From positions 1-35,680 of the forward strand of contig JBDNJM010000160.1 in assembly GCA_041687755.1 (NCBI GenBank): a DNA stretch of 35,680 nucleotides, in the 5' to 3' direction. Below are positions 17,101 through 23,182 of this stretch, in pieces. Position 1 is the stretch's first letter. Every line of letters begins with the position of its first letter. The DNA comes from JBDNJM01 sp041687755 (lineage in GTDB: Bacteria > Planctomycetota > UBA1135 > GCA-002686595). The notes under the pieces are model-generated. The model searched no databases and had not been told where the DNA came from. It saw nothing but the letters and a program-made list of their open reading frames with translations. The position numbers and the translations under genes were made by a program.

Positions 17101-17741
17101 TCAGCCTCGTGCACGCCTGGAGCGTGTCCGATCGCTACATGCCGGTGCAGAACCTCGACGTGCTCACGATCCTCGGGTTTGTGATCCTGGCTGGCGTCGT
17201 CGTCAACAACGCCATCCTGATCGTGCACCAGGCCCTACATTTCGTGCGGAACGAGCGCATGGGCGTACGCGACGGCATCGCCGCGTCCGTGCAGAGCCGC
17301 GTGCGACCGATCGCGATGAGCATGTTGACCAGCGTCGGCGGGATGCTGCCGCTCGTGCTGATGCCCGGCTCCGGCTCCGAGCTGTACCGCGGCCTGGGCG
17401 CGGTCGTCGTCGGCGGGCTGGTCGTCTCGACGCTGTTCACGCTGGTGCTGGTGCCGCAGCTGCTGTTCGGCGCAATGTCCTGGCGCGAGCGCGCCGTGAC
17501 TGAGGAAGAAGATGACGACTCCTGGGCGGAGCGCGAGCTCGCCGAGCTCGAGCTCGCCGAGCTCGAGCGAGAGGCGGCCGCCGCCAAGCGCGCGGACGCG
17601 GTCAAGCAGCGGTCCTCCGAGCCCGTCGCCGCGAACTCGGAGCCCGCCTCCGCCCCGCCGCCCGACCCGGATCCCCCGCAGCCCAAGCCCGCCAAGGCCC
17701 AGGGCGCTGCGTCGCCGCAAGAGAGAGGACCCCGCTCGTGA
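14196..17741 (+). CDS. RND family efflux pump, inner-membrane subunit
   Basis: An 1181-residue AcrB/MdtB-like proton-driven transporter, longer than the usual 1030-1060. It opens with the standard first helix (KIVELAVRQPITIAVGVILALLAG). TM4 carries GMVVDNAIVVIEN, with Asp414 matching AcrB Asp407 and Asn415 in place of Asp408. TM10 has VVVNNAILIV, so AcrB Lys940 is Asn1004; both variants occur in other RND pumps as I recall. Extra length comes from the linker before TM7, with a perfect 18-bp duplication (AAKGAS twice), and a charged then Pro-rich C-terminal tail of about 80 residues. It overlaps both neighbours by 4 nt. Substrate unknown. Confidence 0.92.
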   Translation: MKIVELAVRQPITIAVGVILALLAGFIAIVRVPVQMTPEVKSVVISVSTFWESAAAQEIETDVIEPQEQRLSNLAGLEQMTSTSQAGQGQIRLEFKTGKDIASAKAEVDQKLAEVPGYPVGVLQPVVVDVDPESIDYISWVGLSSTDPNFDSTSLYDFMNRRLLPRFERLAGIAEVGLVGARDQELVLTVDPERLAQRGLTYAELVDTLQIDNGNWSGGKLPEGKNDVRVRAVGRFVEAGDVSNLLLRRTATGPVYVRDIATVAVAQKERTDWARARGHLMPFFNFQLEVGANLLSTMAAIDAEIDGLNAEGGLLQLEAQRLGVNGTLELVKTYDSTTYVRDAVGLVRSNILIGGALAVLVLLIFLRSLRTVGIIALAIPISMIVAIVVLVSLGRTVNIISLAGMAFAVGMVVDNAIVVIENIFRHLEMGKRVTKATLDGTQEVAGAVLASTLTTVVVFIPILLIEDSAGQLFRDIALAIVAAVSLSFIVSVAVIPAAAASFLGKQTERRLAAKGASAAKGASAGQAAEPGRGLVAGLFRILSKNRLVATVVVLVFAAGTLFGIAKLVPPLDYLPTGNRNIVFGLIFPPPAYNLDQLSDMGERMEAKVRPAWEAAGDRFGVEAVVRDPNAPPSVIQPVPASPYGGPMVTPPALDHYFLVGLGGQMFQVAISNDPDRVVDAVSLLSSAATPEIAPDTFSFALQLPLFQTGGSTGSAINIDLTSRELEDIVPAAGALLGSLIPEFGPYATQPDPANFNLPAPELRIEPKDARLRELGLTRRDLGLAVQAAGDGILIPRQFQLDGELKDLKILGPGSRGDDPIPALLSMPIATRTGSTVTLGSVADISRVVAPDRIKRVDRQRAITLELTPPPGMPLQSALDAVDGIIGNLREQGAIPPSVEVRYTGSAGKLADIREALMGDGTWFGTLTSTLFLALAIVYLLMVVLFQSWIYPLVILFSVPLATFGGFLGLSLVHAWSVSDRYMPVQNLDVLTILGFVILAGVVVNNAILIVHQALHFVRNERMGVRDGIAASVQSRVRPIAMSMLTSVGGMLPLVLMPGSGSELYRGLGAVVVGGLVVSTLFTLVLVPQLLFGAMSWRERAVTEEEDDDSWAERELAELELAELEREAAAAKRADAVKQRSSEPVAANSEPASAPPPDPDPPQPKPAKAQGAASPQERGPRS
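15729..15764 (+). repeat. Perfect 18-bp tandem duplication in the RND linker
   Basis: Two identical 18-nt copies (15,729-15,746 and 15,747-15,764) encode AAKGAS twice at residues 512-523, in the cytoplasmic linker between the two halves of the pump. In-frame slippage of this kind leaves the protein readable and marks a length-variable site. Confidence 0.9.
17535..17564 (+). repeat. 15-bp tandem duplication in the RND C-terminal tail
   Basis: GAGCTCGCCGAGCTC occurs twice in tandem (17,535-17,549, 17,550-17,564), encoding ELAEL twice in the acidic, probably helical C-terminal tail of the pump. Confidence 0.9.
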
Positions 17742-19186
17742 TCGCCCGCATCGCCTTCAGCGCCCTGATCGCCGCGACCCTCGCCGGCTGCGGCACGCTC
17801 GGTCCGGACACGCCGGAAGCCCGCATCGAACCGCCCGACGACTGGGTCGTGCCGCTCGAGCGCGGCCTCTCCTCGGACCCCGCCGACCTCGCCGTCTGGT
17901 GGGACAAGCTCGAAGACCCGCGCCTGACCGACCTCGTCCTGCGCGCCCTGATCGGCAACCTCGACCTGCGGCTCAGCATGGAGCGCGTGCTTGAGGCCCG
18001 CTCCCAGCGCGGCGTCGAGCGCCAGAACCTGTTCCCGGTCGTCGACGGCAACGGCACGGCGACGTTCATCGAGTTCAGCGACAACGACGGCCAGGCCTTT
18101 GGGCTCAGCGACATCGAGGCCTACAACGTAGGCGTCAGCGCGAACTGGGAGCTCGACTTCTGGGGCCGCGTGCGCAACGCGGTCGAGGCGGCGGAGGGCG
18201 AGCTGTCCGCGCGCATCGAGGACGTGCACGGCGCGATGGTGCTGATCGCCACCGAGACCGCAATTGCCTACATCGATCTGGTCGAGGGCGACGAGCAGAT
18301 CGCCGTGGCCCAGCGCAATCTTGAGCTCCAGCGCACAAGCCTGCGCCTCAGCCAGGCGCGCTACGACGCCGGGCTCGTGGACGAGCTCGACGTCGCCCAG
18401 GCGCGCACGCTCGTGGGACGCACCCAGTCCCAGATCCCGAGCCTGCAGGCCGCGCGCTTCGAGGCGCTGACGCGCATCGCGGTCCTGCTGGGCACGACGC
18501 CCAACGCGGTCGCCGCCGAGCTCGAGCAGCCCGGCAGCATCCCCGAGCCGCCCGCCGCCCTCCAAATCGGGCTGCCCGCCGACGCCCTGCGCCGCCGGCC
18601 GGACCTGCGCGCGGCCGAGAACCGCCTCGCAGCCCAGGCCGCCCGCGTCGGCGTTGCCCAGGCCGAGCTCTACCCGCGTTTCGCCCTGTTCGGCAACGTC
18701 GCGCTGACCGCCAACGACTTCGGCGACCTGCTCCAGACCGACAGCCTGGGCACCCAGTGGGGTCCGCGCGTCAGCCTGCCCCTGTTCCGCGGTGGCGCCC
18801 TGCGCGCCCGCGTCGGCGTGGAGGAATCGCTGCTCGAGCAGGCCCTGCTGGGCTACGAGCAAACGGTGCTCACCGCCCTCGCCGAGTCCAGCGCGGCCCT
18901 GCAGGCCTACGGCCGCGGGTTCGAGCGCCGCGAGGCGCTGAGCTTTGCTGTCGACGCGGCCGGCCAAGCCGTCGCCAAGTCCCAGGCCCTGTACACCGAG
19001 GGCCTTGTGGACTTCCAGACGGTCGTCGACAGCCAGCGCGAGCTGGTGGGTGTCGAGGCGGAGTGGATCGCGTCCCGGGCCGCGATCGCGCGGCTGATGG
19101 TCAGCGTCGTGCGCACCGTCGGCGGCGGCTGGGAGCCCCCGTACGCGGACGACTTGGCGGCCGAGCTCGCGGAGGTTGAACTGTGA
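17738..19186 (+). CDS. NodT/TolC-family outer-membrane efflux lipoprotein
   Basis: A 482-residue outer-membrane factor completing the tripartite pump. The signal ends in a lipobox (ATLAGCG, Cys18). Two homologous halves follow, each with TolC-type features: WWDKLEDPRLTDLVLRAL, NLDLRLSMERVLEARSQ, a long helical stretch with RYDAGLVDELDVAQART, the LRRRPDLRAAENRLAAQ motif of the second half, then SLPLFRGGALRARV and LYTEGLVDFQTVVDSQRE. Start is GTG at 17,738, overlapping the pump stop (GTGA); its own stop overlaps the TetR start in the same way. Confidence 0.92.
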   Translation: MIARIAFSALIAATLAGCGTLGPDTPEARIEPPDDWVVPLERGLSSDPADLAVWWDKLEDPRLTDLVLRALIGNLDLRLSMERVLEARSQRGVERQNLFPVVDGNGTATFIEFSDNDGQAFGLSDIEAYNVGVSANWELDFWGRVRNAVEAAEGELSARIEDVHGAMVLIATETAIAYIDLVEGDEQIAVAQRNLELQRTSLRLSQARYDAGLVDELDVAQARTLVGRTQSQIPSLQAARFEALTRIAVLLGTTPNAVAAELEQPGSIPEPPAALQIGLPADALRRRPDLRAAENRLAAQAARVGVAQAELYPRFALFGNVALTANDFGDLLQTDSLGTQWGPRVSLPLFRGGALRARVGVEESLLEQALLGYEQTVLTALAESSAALQAYGRGFERREALSFAVDAAGQAVAKSQALYTEGLVDFQTVVDSQRELVGVEAEWIASRAAIARLMVSVVRTVGGGWEPPYADDLAAELAEVEL

Positions 19187-19806
19187 TCCCGGCCGAAACC
19201 GAACCGCGCTCCGGCACCGCCCAACGCTTGATCGAGGCCGGGCTCGAGGCGTTCCTCGCCAAGAGCTACGACAGCGTCGGGATCCAGGAGATCTGCACGG
19301 CGGTCGGAGTACCCAAGGGCAGCTTCTACCACTGGTTCGAGTCGAAGCTGGCCTTCGGTATCGCCGTCGTCGAGCACTCCGGCCAGGAGTACATCGACTG
19401 GATTGCGCGCGAGCTCGCGACCGACGAGCGCCCGCCGCTCGCGCGCTTCGCGCAGCTGATCGCCGACAAGCGGGCCTACCTCGCCGAGCACGACTACGAG
19501 CACCCCTGCCTCGCCGCCAAGCTCGGCATCGAGCGCCACGACCTCGCGCCCGAGCTGCGCGACGCGATCCTCGCCGGGCTTCTCCGCATCCGCGCCGTTG
19601 TCGGGAGCTGCATCGCTGAGGCCGTCGAACGCGGCGACCTCCCTGCGGACACCGCAACCGACGACTTCACGGCGTTCGTGACGGACGCGATCGAAGGCGC
19701 CGTCAGCCGCGCCGCCATCGAGCGCAGCGGCGAACCCCTAAGCCGCCTGTGGCGCAACCTGTTCCCGAGCGTCGCGCTCCCCCCGCCTCAGGACACCTGC
19801 TCCTGA
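19183..19806 (+). CDS. TetR family repressor (NemR/AcuR-like)
   Basis: A 207-residue one-component regulator. The N-terminal helix-turn-helix is TAQRLIEAGLEAFLAKSYDSVGIQEICTAVGVPKGSFYHWF with SK following; GVPKGSFYHWFESK and the later HPCLAAKLGIE segment resemble the NemR/AcuR group, whose members sense electrophiles or small acids. Located last in the RND operon, it most likely represses the operon from the site at about 12,678. Start is GTG at 19,183, overlapping the outer-membrane factor stop. Its 3' end overlaps the convergent sigma-factor gene by 19 nt, so the two transcripts are antisense at their ends. Confidence 0.9.
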   Translation: MIPAETEPRSGTAQRLIEAGLEAFLAKSYDSVGIQEICTAVGVPKGSFYHWFESKLAFGIAVVEHSGQEYIDWIARELATDERPPLARFAQLIADKRAYLAEHDYEHPCLAAKLGIERHDLAPELRDAILAGLLRIRAVVGSCIAEAVERGDLPADTATDDFTAFVTDAIEGAVSRAAIERSGEPLSRLWRNLFPSVALPPPQDTCS

Positions 19807-20414
19807 AGCCAGTCGCGCGTCTCCTTCCAGCGCCGGTCGAAGGTGCGCCGCGACTGGCCCAGGTGCTCAGCGACCTCGTCCACGCCCAAACCGCCGAAAA
19901 AGCGCAGCTCCACCGCCTCCGCCATCTCAGGATTGCGCTCGGCCAGCTTGTTCAGCGCGACGTCGAGTGCCTCGAGGTCCAGCGAGTTCTTTTCGAACGC
20001 CGCCACGAGCCCGTCGAGCGGCTCGCGCTCGCCCGGCGCATCGCGCTTGATCCGGCCCTTCGAACGCACGTGATCCACCAGCAGGTTGCGCATCGTGCGC
20101 GAGGCGCTGGCGAGGAAGTGTGTGCGGTCGGCGAACTCGAGCTTCTCGCCCTGGGCCATCTTGGCGAAGGCCTCGTGCACCAGCGCCGTCGGGTGCAGCG
20201 TCGCGTTCGCCGGCATCTCCCGCATCTGCCCCCGCGCGCGCTGGCGGAGGTCCGTGTACAGCAGGCTGAACAGCTCCCCGCGGGCCTCGGCGTCGCCGGC
20301 GCGCACGCGCGCGATCAGAGCGCTGAACTCCCCGGGCGGGAGGCTGTGGCCCGCTTCGGGAGATCCGTCTTCAGGCGTCGGGTTGATGGCGCAGCGGGGC
20401 AGGCGCCCGCTCAT
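19788..20414 (-). CDS. ECF sigma factor (TIGR02999-like)
   Basis: A 208-residue RNA polymerase sigma factor. Region 2 covers about 30-120 (ALIARVRAGDAEARGELFSLLYTDLRQRA, then HPTALVHEAFAKM and RTHFLASASRTMRNLLVDHVRSK), and region 4 the last 60 residues (ELRFFGGLGVDEVAEHLGQSRRTFDRRWKETRDWL). The HPTALVHEAF and RNLLVDHVR motifs match the ECF subgroup TIGR02999, frequent in Planctomycetota and Acidobacteriota. Members are often next to a Ser/Thr kinase or anti-sigma gene; neither is here. The 28-residue N-terminal extension before region 2 is unconserved. A later in-frame start was not found. Confidence 0.9.
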   Translation of the reverse strand: MSGRLPRCAINPTPEDGSPEAGHSLPPGEFSALIARVRAGDAEARGELFSLLYTDLRQRARGQMREMPANATLHPTALVHEAFAKMAQGEKLEFADRTHFLASASRTMRNLLVDHVRSKGRIKRDAPGEREPLDGLVAAFEKNSLDLEALDVALNKLAERNPEMAEAVELRFFGGLGVDEVAEHLGQSRRTFDRRWKETRDWLQEQVS

Positions 20415-20753
20415 TTAGGGAGGGCCAAGTTCTTGAAGGGCAGGGGTCGCCCCCGGCGGTGAAGACGGAAAAGCCCGGCGCATCGCCGTGGGCACGCCCC
20501 CCATTCTCGGACTCTGCCGAGCATCTTGGCTCGATTCGAAGACCGCCCAGGCCCAAAGACCTAACTCTTACATTCGCCCGGTGGAGCGTTCGCCCGGCTC
20601 CTTCCGAGAGGAGGAGAGGCTCCGAACGCGAATTCCTAGCGCCTCCCACTCCCAAGGCCGTCGCGAACCTCGTATGCGGGCTACCGAGCGGCCTCCCAGC
20701 GCTAGGGTGGGGGCCCCTGAACGATCCCGCCTGACGACCCCTTGGCCGAGTCC
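20415..20753. other. Divergent intergenic region without a recognised gene
   Basis: These 339 nt separate the leftward sigma gene from the rightward lipoprotein-ResB-CcsA operon and should hold both promoters. I see a small GGGG-TCG-CCCC hairpin near 20,447-20,457, a relatively AT-rich patch at about 20,555-20,575 and a CTCCT/AGGAG inverted repeat near 20,600-20,620, but no convincing -35/-10 pair. No coding frame looks real. Confidence 0.5.
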
Positions 20754-21917
20754 ATGCACCGCCACACCGACACGGACCGCGAGCACCCCGCCGCGGCCTT
20801 CTTCCAGCCCCTCCGAGCCGCGACCTGGGCCGGCCCGGCCGCCCTGCTGCTGCTCTCCGGCTGCGGCGAGCCCGAGGGCTTCAGCCACACGGTCCGCCCG
20901 CTGGTCGGCGACCCGCCCCAGTTCGACCAGACCACGGCCGAGCGCCTCGACTTGCGCAGGCCCGCGGCCAGCGCGCCCCTGCCCGCCTCCGCGGGCGCGC
21001 CCGTGGCGTTCGACGTGCCCGAGGGCTGGCAGCAGCTCCCCCCGACCCAGTTCCGCAACCCGAATTTCCGGGTCCCCGGCGACCCGCCCGCCGAGTGCTA
21101 CCTGAGCCAGCTCCCGGGCGTGGCCGGCGGCCTCGAGCAAAACGTCAACCGCTGGCTCGTCCAGCAGATGGGCCAGCCCGCCCTGGACGCCGCCGGCGTC
21201 GCCGCGCTGCCCACGCGCGCCTTCTTCGGCGGCCAGGCTAGCCTGATCGACATAACCGGCAGCTTCAGCGGCATGGCCTCCGGGCCCCAGCCCGACTACC
21301 GCATGCTCGGCCTGCTGCTGTGCGCGCCGACCGGCAGCCACTTCCTCAAGTTCGTCGGCCCCAGCGCCGCCGTCGAGGCGGCGGTCCCCGGCTTCTTCGA
21401 GCTGGCCGACTCGCTGCGCTTCGAGTCCCCCGACGCGGCGACCGAGACCCAGGCCGTGCCCGTCACGAGCGCGACGCCCCAAGGCGACCTCGGCTTCATC
21501 GCGCCCCCCGACTGGGAGCGCGCCGGCGACCGCCCGATGCGCGCCGTCAACTTCGAGGTCGCGCACCCCGCCGGCGGCGCCTCCACCGAGGCCTACGTCT
21601 CGGTGCTGGGCGGCGACGGCGGTGGCGTGCTCGCGAACTTCGATCGCTGGCGCACCCAGATGGGCAACATAGAGCTCACGACGGCCGAGTTCGAAGCCCT
21701 TGAGCGGCTCCCGATGTTCGGCGTCGAGGGCCGCATGATCCAAATCCAGGGCCCCTTCAGCGGCATGGGCGGCGAGACCATCGACGCAGCCATGCTCGTC
21801 GGCGCGATCGCGCTGCTCGAGGACCAGGCCATTTTCGTCAAGCTCATCGGCCCGGCTGATGTAGCCGCCGGCCAACTGGACAGCTTCCGCGCCTTCTGCA
21901 GCTCGCTGCGCTTCTGA
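20754..21917 (+). CDS. Lipoprotein with two tandem copies of an unrecognised domain
   Basis: A 387-residue protein with an N-terminal membrane segment ending in a lipobox (LLLLSGC, Cys37), so probably a periplasm-facing lipoprotein. Residues 86-223 and 248-387 are two copies of one domain. Each shows P-x-x-W near the start, an N-F-x-V strand, an E-C/A-Y-x-S strand, a GG-x5-N-x-x-RW helix, I-x-G-x-FSGM, a hydrophobic ML strand, F-L/V-K-x-x-GP, and ends in SLRF. The domain function is unknown to me. It precedes ResB by 5 nt, so a role in or after cytochrome c maturation is suggested by context only. ATG at 20,754 is preferred to a TTG at 20,742. Confidence 0.75.
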   Translation: MHRHTDTDREHPAAAFFQPLRAATWAGPAALLLLSGCGEPEGFSHTVRPLVGDPPQFDQTTAERLDLRRPAASAPLPASAGAPVAFDVPEGWQQLPPTQFRNPNFRVPGDPPAECYLSQLPGVAGGLEQNVNRWLVQQMGQPALDAAGVAALPTRAFFGGQASLIDITGSFSGMASGPQPDYRMLGLLLCAPTGSHFLKFVGPSAAVEAAVPGFFELADSLRFESPDAATETQAVPVTSATPQGDLGFIAPPDWERAGDRPMRAVNFEVAHPAGGASTEAYVSVLGGDGGGVLANFDRWRTQMGNIELTTAEFEALERLPMFGVEGRMIQIQGPFSGMGGETIDAAMLVGAIALLEDQAIFVKLIGPADVAAGQLDSFRAFCSSLRF

Positions 21918-21922
21918 TCGAC

Positions 21923-23173
21923 ATGAACGACTCCTCAGCCTCCAGGGAACCCGGTGCCCAGGGACAGGACTCGGACCGCAACGGCCCGGCCCAGTCCCCC
22001 CTCATGGCCGTCGTCAACCTCTTCTCGTCGTTGCGGCTCGCCATGTCGTTGCTGGTGATGCTGGCGATCCTGACCCTGCTCGGCACGCTCGCCCAGCAGT
22101 CGATGGGCCTGCTCGACGCACAGAAGAAGTACTTCGAGTCCTGGTACCTGGTGCACTCCTTCGGGTCCGTGCCCGTGCCGCTGCCGGGCGGACGCCTGGT
22201 CATGACGTTGCTGACCGTCAACATCCTCGTGGGAGGCCTGGCGCGGCTGCGCAAGGGCCCGCGCATGGCCGGGATCATGATCACCCACATCGGGATCGTG
22301 GTGCTGATCGTGTCGGGAGCCGTCAAGACGTGGTTCGCCGTGGACGGCCATGTGACGCTGTACGAAGGCGAAGAGGCCGCGCACTTCCAGAGCTTCTACG
22401 ACCCGGAGCTCTCGATCAGCCGCGTGATCGGCGATGGCGAAGTGGAGGAGTTCACGATTCCGTCGACCGCCTTTGATCTCGCAACGGGTGCGGAGCCCGT
22501 CGTTCTGTCCGACGAGCGCCTGCCGTTCGACATCGAGGTTTCGTACTACGCCTCCAACGTCATGGCCCAACGCAAGGGCCCGATGTTCGAGGTGCCGACG
22601 CCGGTGGTCGGGGGCATGTTCCTGGCCGCCCTGCCGCGCGCCAAAGAGGCCGAGGGCAACGCGGCCGGCGCCTACATCACGACGGTCGACAAGAGCACCA
22701 GAGAGCGCACCAGCGATCTCGCCTGGGGCATGTCCGCGCCGGGCTTTGAGCCGGGCCCGTTCACCGTGCACGCCGAGGGCGGCCCCTGGCTGGTGGACCT
22801 CCGCAAGGAGCGCTACAGCATGCCGTTCACCCTGCGCCTGGACGACTTCCAGAAGCGCGAGCATCCGCGCACCAACATGCCTTCCTGGTTCTCGAGCGAC
22901 GTGACCCTCGACGAGGCCGGCGCGGAGCGCGAGGTGCAGATCAGCATGAACAAGCCCCTGCGCGACCAGGGCCTGGTGGTCTTCCAGGCCAGCTGGGGCC
23001 CCCAGGGCGCCCGACCTGGCACCGACCTGTTCTCGACCTTCCAGGTCGTGCGCAACCCCTCCGACAAGTGGCCGCTGTGGTCCTGCATTATCATCGCGAC
23101 CGGAATGCTGCAGCACTTCCTCTCGAAGCTCTGGCGCCACATCGGCGGCGAACTCAAGCGGGCCCGGGCCTGA
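21923..23173 (+). CDS. resB: ResB-like cytochrome c biogenesis protein
   Basis: A 416-residue inner-membrane protein of System II cytochrome c maturation. After a hydrophilic N-terminus it has paired helices (LRLAMSLLVMLAILTLLGTLAQQ; RLVMTLLTVNILVGGLARL; MAGIMITHIGIVVLIVSGAV), a large periplasmic region (about 130-370) with ResB-type segments such as LYEGEEAAHF and ISMNKPLRDQGLVVFQASWGP, and a final helix near the C-terminus (PLWSCIIIATGMLQHFL). With CcsA it carries haem across the membrane and attaches it to CXXCH motifs. Gaps of 5 nt upstream and 9 nt downstream place it in one operon with its neighbours. Confidence 0.87.
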   Translation: MNDSSASREPGAQGQDSDRNGPAQSPLMAVVNLFSSLRLAMSLLVMLAILTLLGTLAQQSMGLLDAQKKYFESWYLVHSFGSVPVPLPGGRLVMTLLTVNILVGGLARLRKGPRMAGIMITHIGIVVLIVSGAVKTWFAVDGHVTLYEGEEAAHFQSFYDPELSISRVIGDGEVEEFTIPSTAFDLATGAEPVVLSDERLPFDIEVSYYASNVMAQRKGPMFEVPTPVVGGMFLAALPRAKEAEGNAAGAYITTVDKSTRERTSDLAWGMSAPGFEPGPFTVHAEGGPWLVDLRKERYSMPFTLRLDDFQKREHPRTNMPSWFSSDVTLDEAGAEREVQISMNKPLRDQGLVVFQASWGPQGARPGTDLFSTFQVVRNPSDKWPLWSCIIIATGMLQHFLSKLWRHIGGELKRARA

Positions 23174-23182
23174 CCTCTACCC

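Noticed and set aside
17135..19657. Very long open frame antisense to the RND pump and channel genes (840 codons)
   Set aside because: High GC makes antisense frames open; the translation is Arg/Ala/Gly-rich with no domain, while the sense strand has full-length known families.
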